Made by a program: the position numbers and the translations under genes. From contig NC_072895.1 of NCBI RefSeq assembly GCF_027943255.1, positions 42,134,001 through 42,198,000 of the forward strand: a stretch of 64,000 nucleotides of DNA. Reading direction: 5' to 3'. Position 1 is the first letter of the stretch. The number at the start of each line of letters is the position of its first letter. Below are positions 23,375-33,289 of the stretch, piece by piece. The notes below the pieces were generated by a model that was not told the origin of the DNA, made no database searches, and saw only the letters and a program-made list of their open reading frames with translations. This DNA comes from Anastrepha obliqua. Lineage: Eukaryota; Arthropoda; Insecta; Diptera; Tephritidae.

Positions 23375-23817
23375 ACCTTAGGAGCTTGGTAAGTAGGTAG
23401 GGTAGCTGTCGCAACGGCACACTACGACCTTTCGTAGGTCCTTTTCAAAACCATCCGGTAGCTTTAATAATCGATTAAAGCTTCGTTAGTTTTAGATGCG
23501 CTATGTCCGCTACATCAGTTTAAAATGCCGTACCAAGAGTGCCTAGCCTCCTCATAGGTAAGCTTTCACACTCACATAAAATGCTTCTGACTGTTTCCTC
23601 TTATTCTGAATTAAGACAGCTTCTACAGAAATCGAAGTACGGGAGTCCTAACCTTCTAGCGTGGCTGCCTATTAAACAATGACCAGTTAATACCCCTATC
23701 ATTTTTTCTTACAGCTTCTCTGTTAAATCTTAACAAGCTTTTCGATCGACCGCTGTTCCATTTCGGCCATGTCTGTCTGCTTAGTTCGCATATTGTAAGG
23801 TTTTGCCAACTTGTATA
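23375..23817 (-). pseudogene. I-like LINE C-terminal fragment, 3' part of an interrupted copy
   Basis: On the minus strand the frame reads WQNLTICELSRQTWPKWN and LLRFNREAVRKND (about 23680-23805). Next, in shifted frames, come a TGHCLIGSHARRLGLPYF-type segment and an EEETVRS..CECESL knuckle (about 23555-23680), then DVADIAHLKLTKL and IKATGW (about 23460-23530). The 3' UTR has an AAGGACCTACGAAAGGTCGT hairpin and ends in a CCTACCTACTT tail near 23388. Upstream codons continue beyond the mariner insertion at 23820 (see 24534-24587 and 25268-25460). Confidence 0.7.
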
Positions 23818-23819
23818 TA

Positions 23820-24347
23820 CAGGGTTGGCCATATTAAACTGACCCATGTGATTATTAAAAAAATATGGAAAAAGAAACATTTTTTTGTGTTTCATTGTGA
23901 AAAACATTTAATTTAGTTCAAGGAGATTCGTTTACATCACTTTTTGAATATGATATCGCGCAAGTGGTCGCCCTTAGCACGTATTTGGATATGTACAGGG
24001 TTGGCCATCTTAAACTGACCCATGTGATTATTAAAAAAATATGGAAAAAGAAACATTTTTTTGTGTTTCATTGTGAAAAACATTTAATTTAGTTCAAGGA
24101 GATTCGTTTACATCACTTTTTGAATATGATATCGCGCAAGTGGTCGCCCTTAGCACGTATTTGGATATGTACAGGGTTGGCCATCTTAAACTGACCCATG
24201 TGATTATTAAAAAAATATGGAAAAAGAAACATTTTTTTGTGTTTCATTGTGAAAAACATTTAATTTAGTTCAAGGAGATTCGTTTACATCACTTTTTGAA
24301 TATGATATCGCGCAAGTGGTCGCCCTTAGCTCGTATAGCATAATGTG
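23820..24347. repeat. Three tandem 176-bp units containing a mariner terminus
   Basis: CAGGGTTGGCCAT starts at 23820, 23996 and 24172. Units are nearly identical; the first has ATATTAAAC where the second and third have ATCTTAAAC. The third unit departs after about 24322 into the transposase end. Near-identity implies a recent amplification by unequal exchange or gap repair. Confidence 0.9.
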
Positions 24348-24531
24348 CCCGTTTTTCGGCGTTTTCCATAGTTTTGGCCAGCGTCTCGGCCGATATGGCG
24401 GCTATTTCCCGTCGGATATTGGCCTTAAGTGCGCCTAGTGTCTTTGGCTTGTTGACGTAAACCTTAGATTTCAAATTACAGTAAAAAGTTATAGGGTTAC
24501 TCAATGGGTCAGTTTAATATGGCCAACCCTG
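23820..24531 (-). mobile_element. Non-autonomous Tc1/mariner element with a triplicated end
   Basis: Both ends carry CAGGGTTGGCCAT(A/C)TTAAAC in inverted orientation and TA lies on each side (23818-19, 24532-33), as expected for Tc1/mariner. The minus-strand frame 24289-24504 encodes only the last part of a transposase (KSKVYVNKPKTLGALKANI ... DHLRDIIFKK, then stop), which follows the terminus at 24531 directly, so most of the gene is deleted. The end with the last codons, 3' UTR and terminal repeat is present three times in tandem with an exact 176-bp period (23820, 23996, 24172). The element sits inside a minus-strand LINE relic. Confidence 0.85.
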
Positions 24532-24533
24532 TA

Positions 24534-24587
24534 TTTACCTTCTTAATGGTTTCGCTATCTATAAGTCATTTACAAGTGGCTATAGGC
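24534..24587 (-). pseudogene. LINE remnant between the mariner and hAT-like insertions
   Basis: On the minus strand this short piece reads LIDSETIKKVN, fitting just before WQNLTICELSR on the other side of the mariner. It links the LINE parts at 23375 and 25268. Confidence 0.5.
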
Positions 24588-25267
24588 TAGGGTGGTCCAA
24601 AAATGCATGGGAAAAAATTTATAATAAAATTTTTATACTGCCGCCCCCCATAATGGTAAATAATGAAAAATAAAAAGACCCGTATTTTTTTTTTTTTAAT
24701 CAGACTATATTTAATGGTGCCGCCGGGGCTTTGAAATATCCCATGTATTTTGCATGGGAAAAAAATACTTTTTCGTAGATTTCATGTAAAAACCTGGAAA
24801 ATGAATATATTTTAACCGGATACCTCAGTTTCTCTTCATAATTGGTCAGGGAATAACAACCAATTATGAAATAATTAATTTTTTTGTATTAACTATTTTT
24901 TATAGAACCCCAAAAAGCCCCCATAAAACGAAAATCTAAGAAAAAATCGAAAAACAATATTTTATATTACTTTTATGAAAATAGTTAATACAAAAAAAAT
25001 TAATTATTTCATAATTGGTTGTTTTTCCCTGACCAATTATGAAGAGAAACTGAGTTATCCGGTTAAAATATATTCATTTTCCAGGTTTTTACATGAAATC
25101 TACGAAAAAGTATTTTTTTCCCATGCAAAATACATGGGATATTTCAAAGCCCCGGCGGCACCATTAAATATGGTCTGATTAAAAAAAAAAAAATACGGGT
25201 CTTTTTATTTTTCATTCTTTACTATTTTGGGGGGCGGCAGCATACAAATTTTTTTTGGACCACCCTA
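24588..25267. mobile_element. hAT-like foldback element, 680 bp, almost a complete palindrome
   Basis: The two halves are inverted copies of each other: about 24588-24898 and 24978-25267, with a loop of roughly 80 bp. The tips read TAGGGTGGTCCAAAAA inward from both ends. The octamer CTATAGGC flanks both sides (24580-24587, 25268-25275), an 8-bp target duplication. Tip and duplication length fit the hAT superfamily. Frames inside follow the palindrome and have no recognised domain. The very high arm similarity suggests a recent insertion or a structure kept by repeated inversion-type repair. Confidence 0.9.
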
Positions 25268-25460
25268 CTATAGGCATATTTAACCTTAGGAGCTATCAGG
25301 CTCAAGTAAATAAAATCGTAAGCGAGTCCACCTGGAACTTCAAATACTAGTTTCCACTATTCTTTTTCCCCTAAGCTAAACAATGGGATTTTAAGACCGG
25401 TTTCTCCACTAATGATTCTTACAATATTTATAAACAGGCAGGCTTAGAAGGCAACTAGGC
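25268..25460 (-). pseudogene. Upstream remnant of the interrupted LINE
   Basis: Minus-strand frames give a weak RNase H-to-C-terminus linker (ETGLKIPLFSLGEKE near 25370-25420), in the expected order upstream of the piece at 24534. Similarity is faint. Confidence 0.3.
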
Positions 25461-25469
25461 AAGCAATTT

Positions 25470-26195
25470 GAGCCAGTTCAAACGTATTTTTGTTATTACT
25501 TTAAGTAAACACATTAAGAAATAATATATCTGTAAACAAACTTGAATTTTTCCGAAAAACAATTTTCTTTTCGTTAAAATAGGTATTTCAAAGATTTCAG
25601 TTTAACAATTTCTCCAAGCTTCTCTAAGTTCATATTGAAGAAAAATCTTTGAAATTTAAAATTTTTGTTAGAATTTAGGGTTCAGATAAGAATTATTATT
25701 ATATTCAGTTTGCTCACTACATTCATAATGATTTTTTTTTTATTTGTTTTATTTAGTTCGGGGAATAAAAATCATAAAAGACTAGAGCAAGTTTTCAAAA
25801 ACCGCTCTTTTTAGGTTTCCTAAAAGAGAATCCCTCTCTAATGATTTATTATAAAGGGGTTCCACGGTAGGTCTAAGAAGAAGAATGCAGAAGGAAAGTT
25901 TTTGACGTACCTTTTCTTTATTGGTAAGCCCATCCTTCACTACTCAAATGTCCCTAACCCAGATGCTTAATTACAATAGCCACTATTCAAACGTGCGATA
26001 TCTAAAAGTAATTATTATTAATGGCAATCTTCTAAACATACTCGAATATATTTTACCCAGAGCATTTGAGTAAGAAATAATTCACTAAAATTATCCGCGA
26101 AGAAATGTTGTCTAATGTCTGTGTTATGTCCATATTCGATTTTTTTGCGAATAAAAGCATCATTGTAATACTCTTAGACTATATAGCTACATGAA
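25470..26195. other. Non-coding AT-rich stretch
   Basis: No gene or repeat recognised before the long-TIR transposon. Confidence 0.5.
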
Positions 26196-26484
26196 AGTGC
26201 CCGCATCAGGTACATGGCTAATTTATATTGAAAATAATAGTATTAGTGTAGACGAATATAAAAATGAATGTCTGCCATGGCAAAACTGGGGCGCAAAGGG
26301 GGGATACGCAGTGAAAGGGGTGAATTTTGGGTGGGAAAAAATTCATAAGGTACAGGGATTCTATGTACGGGAAAAGTTTGATTATATATTTGAGAAAGTG
26401 TAAAAAAAATTGGCAGACATTTTGCGAGGGGCTAACTCGCCGGCAGACAGCGCTGAAGATTGCAAAAATTAATTTAAAAAAATT
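26196..26484 (+). repeat. Left terminal inverted repeat of the 2.8-kb transposon
   Basis: Inverted counterpart of 28704-28992, apparently identical over nearly its whole length by eye. It contains an inward-reading frame of about 69 codons (start 26191) that recurs in the other repeat. A related short block (AATTCATAAGGTACA) recurs at about 26338 and 26480. Confidence 0.9.
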
Positions 26485-26620
26485 CATAAGGTACATGAAT
26501 TCCAATTATTGTATTTTAAAGTTTAAACATTCCAAAAGCCATTTACAAAATGGCAGACAAAAAAGTGAGGGCTAAGGCCGCGGCAGACGACGTTAAAAAG
26601 TGCGCTACACATCAACATTT

Positions 26621-28672
26621 TTAGTCACATTCACAATCGGAATCTGATTCGGACGTGACATCTCCTTCGCTATCGCTATATTCATCTTCATTTGATTCGC
26701 TTTCTGCATTAACGTCTTCATCGCCTGTAACAAAGCACAAAGCAAAATTATTTTTAGACATTTAATAGAATGGAATAGTTATATGTTCTGTGGATAAATA
26801 TATTACCTTCGTTTGTTCCAGGATCAATAATATCTTGTATTGTACTAGGCAGCTGTGGTCCGTCGAACCATTTAAATGTATACTTTCCCTCTACTAATAT
26901 CCATCCGCAAGTTTCTGGTCGTAAATATGATGGAATTTTCTTATGAGCATTTTTCCATATTGTAGCAATATATTTGGTCCTCAATAAATGCTGCGTTAAT
27001 TCAGCCTGGCTAGGAGGCAAAGTGGATGAGTCAAAATTCCAAATCGTTGGCAGGTTTTTAAAAATAAGGCGAATCGTGCATCATTTACGGAGCTCAACAG
27101 CGGAAAGTTGTACAAATTACAGATAAACTTTTCAAGAATCGGGAAAACAGCGGTTTCATCCAGTCTTCATGTCCAATTTGACCGAATGCTTTTTGTAAGT
27201 CTTCATTTTTCTTTAAAATCTGTAAAGGACGTTGCTTTCCCTTGCGAAATAATGCGGGATTAAAATCGCATCCAGTTAAAGCATGAAATCCTGACAGAGA
27301 TTGACACATTATCTCACCTAACTTTTCATGAAACGTCGATACAACAATTATTCGTTGCTTATTCCAAACCCCTGTTTGAATATAAACTTTGCTATGGTGT
27401 TGTACGTGAATCATATTAGCCAACATAATAATTAAAATATCCGTATCTGAGCATTTTATTAGAATGAATGAGAATTCGCTGTTGACTCGATATTGCACGC
27501 ATGATATACTATTTTTGAATCCGCCTCTTCATGCAAATCGAGAGTAAACTTATCATTTTTTGAAAATAATATGCTTTCATTCACAGCTTCATATTGATAA
27601 CAGTTATCAAAATTGAGTAGCACTTTTTTATTTTGAAAGAATGGAATTAATTACTGATTTTGCCAGTTGACGATTAAAAATTTTACGAGTGCCTCTTTGA
27701 AAAGCTATTTCGGAGTTCTTTATTAAAGTCTGATGGTCTTGATTGTTCAGGTCCAGAAATCACGTACATACGATTACTAGAGGAACCGCTTCGCTGAGAT
27801 CTTTCGTAATCTTTGATAGATGGTGTCCAATATCTATCAAAATTTACATGAATTTCACGGGTTGCATTGTTAGTCACCATTTGAAGTATTTTTTTGGAGA
27901 TACTTCCGAATGTTTTTGGTAAATCCTTGATACAATGTATGAGAAAGAATCCGTCTATTAAACAAATGTCAGTGTAGCTTGGGGCTGTACTTTGAACATC
28001 TTTTTCCAACGACTTCAACAAAACAGATTTATCTGTTTTATAAATCGATCCATCCAAGTGACACATACACATTGGAACGGGTGTTAGAGGATAAGTCAAT
28101 ATTTTTTCAACATTAGCATTGTCATTCATTGAAAAAGCTAACATTCGGTCGAACAAGTCACGCTGTAGTCGTACTTCTTGAACTTTATTATTTATCGAGA
28201 CTAATCGTTTCTGGGTTGATGTAGCGAAATTCAGTATTTTATTTTGTTTAATAGTTAATTCGAAACGATCATCAGACGCAGCACATTCAGAAATAAACTT
28301 TTCTCTTAAACCACGGCCAGTTCTTTCCACATTTAATAAAAAGTCGCTCACTTCTTTCGATGCTGCTCGTCCAGTTGCAATATTAAACAATTCATTGCTC
28401 CGAGTATCTTCGCTGCTCTGAGTATCTTCGGTGTTGAAAGGATTCATATTTTGTTTTAATATAGTTATAAAATTCTGCAACTGAGTAGTATCTTTTTTAA
28501 TTTGGTGTTTTTCTAAGTCTCCGGTGATATCTTGACTTCTTTTGAAGCCTGTTACATCGAATGTATGTGATACAATAGTTGATCGGATGCCATGGCTTTT
28601 AGCCCATCTTTGCCGCGCTGAGATAGAGTTTGTAAAGTGGCTACTTTCCCTTTCAATATTAACGTTGAAAAA
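26621..28672 (-). pseudogene. Transposon gene with FEN1/XPG-like nuclease motifs, frameshifted
   Basis: The minus-strand frame opens near 28672 (RQRWAKSHGIRSTIVSHTF) and runs to 27683 through about 300 codons of unassigned sequence. After a gap come LHEEADSKIVYHA (about 27530-27570), CSDTDILIIMLAN (about 27415-27455), FHALTGCDFNPALF (about 27245-27290) and GKGKQRPLQIL. The acidic Glu-Glu-Ala-Asp, Asp-x-Asp and Gly-Cys-Asp plus GxGK order mirrors FEN1/XPG nucleases. Then follow VNDARFALF, LPPSQAELTQH and GWILVEGKYTFKWF. A GT-AG intron at 26725-26806 (82 bp) joins in frame to an acidic last exon (SDSEGDVTSESDSD) ending at 26621. Frameshifts near 27480, 27125 and 27070 break it. Confidence 0.7.
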
Positions 28673-28703
28673 AAAACAAATTGTTTATAAATTAATTTAA
28701 TTT

Positions 28704-28992
28704 AATTTTTTTAAATTAATTTTTGCAATCTTCAGCGCTGTCTGCCGGCGAGTTAGCCCCTCGCAAAATGTCTGCCAATTTTTTTTACACTTTCTCAAAT
28801 ATATAATCAAACTTTTCCCGTACATAGAATCCCTGTACCTTATGAATTTTTTCCCACCCAAAATTCACCCCTTTCACTGCGTATCCCCCCTTTGCGCCCC
28901 AGTTTTGCCATGGCAGACATTCATTTTTATATTCGTCTACACTAATACTATTATTTTCAATATAAATTAGCCATGTACCTGATGCGGGCACT
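28704..28992 (-). repeat. Right terminal inverted repeat of the 2.8-kb transposon
   Basis: Inverted counterpart of 26196-26484, same length of 289 bp. It also carries the inward frame of about 68 codons (28785-28991, PASGTWLIYIENNSI...). Confidence 0.9.
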
Positions 28993-29570
28993 ATCTATGT
29001 AGCCAGCTCTCCGTCTAATAATTATTATTTTTTTCCAGCTTAAATCTGTTTATGAAAAATTCTTTATACATTTCATCAAGTTGAGGATTTATCTTTTTTT
29101 AAGATTTCGGATTCCACATTATTTGCATAATTTTCTGTGCCTATTTCTAGGCGTATAAGCTACAAAAGCTGTCAATTCTTTCGTGAATATAGTCTCTGAC
29201 CTAAAACTATGACCGATGATTTATTTTCCTGCTTGAGCATTCAATTATTTCAACTAAATGCACTTTTTAAAGCCAAAACGGTTAAAGACTGGTTGAGTGG
29301 TATTTGCTCAGTAATTAAAACTGGCGAAAAAACGTTTGTTAGCTGAGGAGTGGTGCCGAAAAACGAATTTCTGCTGGCAGTGGGTGTCATTAGGAACTCT
29401 ATAACTCTCTCGCGAGTCCGTAAATTAAAAATAAAATTGTATACTTTGCATGAATTGGATACGGATAAACATCATAGCTCTGTAAACTGGTACCAAAATT
29501 TCTTCTTTGCTTCGTTGGGAATAAATTCAAAAATTAACCTTTTATCCAACTATTTGCACCTGTATTCGAA
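28993..29570. other. Non-coding stretch, no gene recognised
   Basis: The plus-strand frame from 29350 has no recognised domain before it runs into SINE sequence. Confidence 0.45.
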
Positions 29571-29578
29571 TTTTTATC

Positions 29579-29710
29579 CTCCTCATAAAAACCACTTGCC
29601 ATTCGGTCCCTCCATTAAGACGCACACCACAAATAGGAGGAGAATCTCGATCAAACACCTAACAGAAGTGTACGCGCTTGTTATTTATTTATTTTTATTT
29701 TTATTTGAAT
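29579..29710 (+). mobile_element. SINE 3' part with internal deletions
   Basis: Contains the blocks CCTCATAAAA, GCCATTCGG, GACGCACACCACAAATAGGA and CAAACACCTAACAGAAGTGT followed by a T-rich tail, but lacks the tRNA-like head and two short internal segments. Confidence 0.8.
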
Positions 29711-30169
29711 TTGTATTTAGATCGGTGTGCGAGTATATATTTTTTCTGTAGCTGTTATTTCATTTTAATTTATTTAACACATTTATAGTCTAGAAAATTT
29801 AAATTTCTTAGTATCTAAAACAATCCTTCAGTATCTGCATCTGCACCTGCAGCTTTATGCATGTATGCATCTCCAATCTACCTTCAACTCTTCTTTAAAC
29901 CAGCAGCTTTTGTTATTGTTTTGTAACTACCTCCACATTTTTTTGACCTTTCGCTTTTTTATAGATTTTCTATATTTAAATACATAGTTTAATGTACTGA
30001 AATTACTATTAACATTTAGTATTCGTTTTATTGTTCTTATATTATATTTTTTTTTACACATTTCTAAGCCATCCTACAGCCCCACAGCTGATTGCTGCCT
30101 TGCATTAACAATTGCATTTTTGTATTTCATTCCACCTTCTCTTTCACAACATTCGTTAACTCTTATACC

Positions 30170-30442
30170 AGAGAACGTACGGTCTTTGCCTATATGACCC
30201 CAACGAATAGTGCATTCTCCCTCCACCCCAATTCTATTGTTTAATTTCTCTAGATTCTCTCAACGTTTCACTACCACCCGGTTCTTGTTTCACCTACTAC
30301 GCGCCGTCTCTCTAGTACCAGAGAACGTTGATTTCCATGATTATCATAATCAACGTTCTCTGCTAGTACTCTTTATTCTACGCTCCCTCATTGCAGTTCA
30401 TTCCGCTCATAATTTCAAACACTACACCGGAAGACGTTCTCT
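30170..30442. promoter_or_regulatory. Cluster of four AGAGAACGT motifs, two forming a hairpin
   Basis: AGAGAACGT occurs at 30170-30178 and 30320-30328 on the plus strand, and as its complement ACGTTCTCT at 30353-30361 and 30434-30442. Copies two and three face each other as a longer inverted repeat (AGAGAACGTTGATT, 14-base arms, about 14-base loop), with CTAGTAC on both outer sides. The cluster ends about 100 bp upstream of the candidate core promoter at 30547. I do not recognise the factor that might bind it; four copies in 270 bp are unlikely by chance. Confidence 0.5.
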
Positions 30443-30544
30443 ACCAATCATTCACTCATATTGAACCGTTGTTTGTTTGCCTGTTTAACTGGAGTCGCAA
30501 GTCGCAAGTCGCACTAGCAGGGCATTTGGCCAGCACCAGCGAGT

Positions 30545-30579
30545 TCAGTATTCGTCGTCTGTTCGTTTAGTTTGGATGT
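30545..30579 (+). promoter_or_regulatory. Candidate TATA-less core promoter: Inr plus DPE
   Basis: TCAGTA at 30545-30550 matches the Drosophila initiator (TCAKTY) at five of six positions, with the presumed start A at 30547. GGATGT lies at 30574-30579, exactly +28 to +33, and matches the downstream promoter element RGWYVT in full. No TATA box is seen near -30, as expected for DPE promoters. The surrounding sequence is richer in G+C than its neighbours and free of recognised repeats. Confidence 0.55.
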
Positions 30580-31847
30580 TGTGTGAAATAACTTCGCTTC
30601 TCGTTGCTCGGTTTTATAATTTTTAATTTTCTATCACTCAAATATAATTTGATTTTATAATTTGGAACGATGTTTATCTGTACGCTTGTATGTGTTGTCT
30701 TTTTGAAACTCCTTAACTATCCGTGTATTTAATTTAAAATACTAAATAAAGGAAATGCTGAAGCAAATGTAAAGAAAATTAGCACCAAATGTGCTAGCAA
30801 TAATCCCAAGTGTGTTGCACAGTCAAATATTGACAGCTGTCACCTGTCGCAAAGTCTGCGAAATTGTCGGTGTCGCAGCTGCCATCAGCGTCGTCGCCAA
30901 ACATCACCAATAATCTCACCTCCTTTGGCTCAGGCAACAATTCGCAGTTGTTGCATGTTTTGCCGGCAACGCTAGTAATCACTCAAACGTTCGTCATCGT
31001 CAGCGACCAGTGAGACCCCCTCGACGTACAGTGGCCAGCCAGCTGGGAAACAGTGCCGCACTTTCAATGTGTCCCTCTTGCCTCCCTCTTTCCGTTGTAA
31101 CATTGCCTGCTTAAGTGTCGGTTCGTTGTCGTGTCTCGCTGTACACAATTCGTTGTGCTTCATTTTGCGTTGCAGTTGCAGTTGTTGAATTTATTCCACA
31201 ACATATAAATTACATAAAAACTTAAAACGAATTAACAAAAAAAAAACAACTTACAACGACTACGCGAATAAATTCATTATAATTCGTCAACATCATCAAG
31301 TGAACAACAAAAAAGTTAATTACTGTGTTCGCAAACTTCGCATTGCGTACATCCAGCCCTTTATCGTTGTCGGTTAGTTTGTTGTTACTGCTGCACTCGA
31401 CGAGGCGCCGAGCCACAGTCAGAGGCCACAATTGGTTAGTTGGTTGGTTGCTTTTAGGCTCTTATCAGCAAAACGAAGGTCGCAATGAAGTGAATATCAA
31501 ATTCAAATGGAAATTAGCAACCAAAAGTGATATTGTGTGAATAATTAATGCAGAAAGGTACGCTAAATTGTGAAAGTGTTGAGTGGTGAACGATAAGAAG
31601 GAATTTTGTTTAAAGAAAATTGGTCACAAGTGTGAATAAATACATTCTGATAAATATACGCGATAAATACAAGTATTCATTTTGTATATCGGAATATAGA
31701 ATTAAAATTTAAATTAAATTTAAAGTACGTGTTAATAAATGAGAAATAGTTACTTTGAAAATTGTGGCTGATGCAGTAAAGCAATAATTCATGCCAATTT
31801 GATGGATATGTGCACGTACTTCGGATAAGAGCGTCGAAAATCTAAAG
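30547..31847 (+). other. Probable 5' UTR exon of a host gene lying outside the window
   Basis: Downstream of the candidate start the sequence has the look of a long dipteran 5' UTR: no long frame, mixed composition, CAA- and GTTG-rich stretches and no transposon similarity. Candidate splice donors are AAAG|GTACGC (exon end 31557) and AAAG|GTGAAT (exon end 31847). No coding exon that could follow is visible in the remaining 32 kb, so the gene would need a very long first intron or the call is wrong. This is inference from promoter motifs and sequence style. Confidence 0.35.
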
Positions 31848-31859
31848 GTGAATATAAAT

Positions 31860-33030
31860 AATTGATTTTTAATTAAACTTTAGTGATAAATTACAAGTTA
31901 GCATTGCAAAAAAAGGTTTGATTATGATAAATTTGTTATGTATGGAAAGTTTTTCTTGGTATTTCCTTTGAGCCAATTTTTTTTTTGGAACAATTAGTAG
32001 AGTAAAATAACTACAATGAAGTTTTTTTTAGCTATAACGAATTGCAGTCCTATGCTGAAGAGGTTTAATACGAACTTATTTTTATTTACTTCTAAATTGG
32101 ATTCAAATTTCATTCTGAGTAGAATTTAAAAAAAAAAATAGCAAAATATTTTCATTATGCAATTTTTTTTTTATTTGGAGATACTGTGCAATACAGTCAA
32201 GGAAAAAAATCATAAAAAATCAAAGTGATTTTTTAGCAACTTCAAACTTGTACTTTATTATAATATACTAAAATTTAATATATAAAATTTAATATATTGT
32301 AAAACTGCATACAGAAAATTGAGAAATTGAGTTTAGATTTTCTTAGACAATTTGCAATATTTTTATATAAAAATAATAAGCATGCAAAAAAAAGGAAAAA
32401 GAGTGAAAACTGGCCAAAATGGTATTGCTGTGCTTTCGTTTTGTCGCGCAGTGTATGATTAATTAAGTTTTTTCCACAACTCATTTTCGTTGTTCTGTTT
32501 CTATGGCATCCTCTTTTACTTTCTAGATAATATGAAATTAAGAGACGAAATGTTTTTTTCTATTTGTGAAAGCTACACATTTTTTCCACAACAAATTTAC
32601 TATAGAAAGTTGCAATTAAAGATGTGGTTCATTCACCTCGCTTCAAAACTCAAGTGTGAAGACTCTAATAAGTAAAAATTATGTATCCTGATATTATATA
32701 GACAGTAGACAGGAAGATTAATTTATTTTATTACCTAACTTATTTCTATGTATAATGAAAAAATTGATAAAATTTACTATATGATTTATTTCATTTTAAT
32801 AAAAATTAAAAAAAAACAAGAAGAAAACCACAATCAACTTTTCAAAATTTTATAATACATAAAATGTATTCTAACGCGTTTAAATCTATTTTCTATTCAG
32901 AAAACAGAAACCTCAGCCAATTTTTAAAACCATTAAGGTATTCAACTGAGTTTACGATATCAATTGTTGAAAATAATTATTAATATGAACTAATTCCGCA
33001 TTCGTATTTGACTTAATATTATATATTATA
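31860..33030. other. Non-coding AT-rich stretch
   Basis: Contains a remnant of the Tc1-like AT-rich repeat (32170-32460). If the exon call at 30547 is right, this is intron. Confidence 0.5.
32170..32460 (+). repeat. Tc1-like AT-rich MITE remnant
   Basis: Shares the block with ACTTTATTATA, ACTAAAATTTAATAT and GTAAAACTGCATAC with the copies at 6090 and 59730. Its right part, ending TTTTGTCGCGCAGTGTATG (about 32439), recurs near 52240 (TTTGTCGCGGGGTGTAT). Confidence 0.55.
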
Positions 33031-33034
33031 AATT

Positions 33035-33282
33035 GGCTACTTGTGTGCGTCTTGATGTTATTCCACAAATGGAGGAACCTACAGTTTAAAACCGGCTCCG
33101 AACGGCAATATTTTTTATGAATAGCTTTTTCGTGACAGAAATACACTCACAGGCTTGCCATTGCCTGCCAAGGAGCGACCGCTATTAGAAAAACCTTTTC
33201 TTCATTTTTGGTCTTTCACCGAGATTCGACCCTGAATTCCAAATAGTAGTCACGCACCAACCCATTCGGCTACGGCGGCCGC
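33035..33282 (-). mobile_element. SINE copy
   Basis: Minus-strand copy. The tRNA-like head with GGCTACGGCGGCCGC lies at 33268-33282 and the GTGCGTCTTGATGTTATTCC block at 33045. The 3' tail beyond that block is missing. Confidence 0.85.
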
Positions 33283-33289
33283 TGTCTTA

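Larger units (their letters stand above)
26196..28992 (-). mobile_element. 2.8-kb DNA transposon with 289-bp terminal inverted repeats (Academ-like?)
   Basis: Terminal inverted repeats of 289 bp (26196-26484 and 28704-28992) enclose one minus-strand gene. The tips read AGTGCCCGCATCAGGTACAT inward. Similarity may continue about ten bases further out (GCTACAT on both sides), and no target duplication is obvious, so the exact limits are uncertain. The internal gene has motifs of a FEN1/XPG-like nuclease, and XPG-type nucleases are described in the AcademX group of the Academ superfamily, which makes that assignment an inference to test. The gene carries frameshifts, so this copy is probably inactive. 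Confidence 0.8.

Noticed and set aside
24975..25178. 67-codon frame in the hAT-like palindrome
   Set aside because: It lies within the inverted arm; its sequence is fixed by the palindrome and shows no domain.
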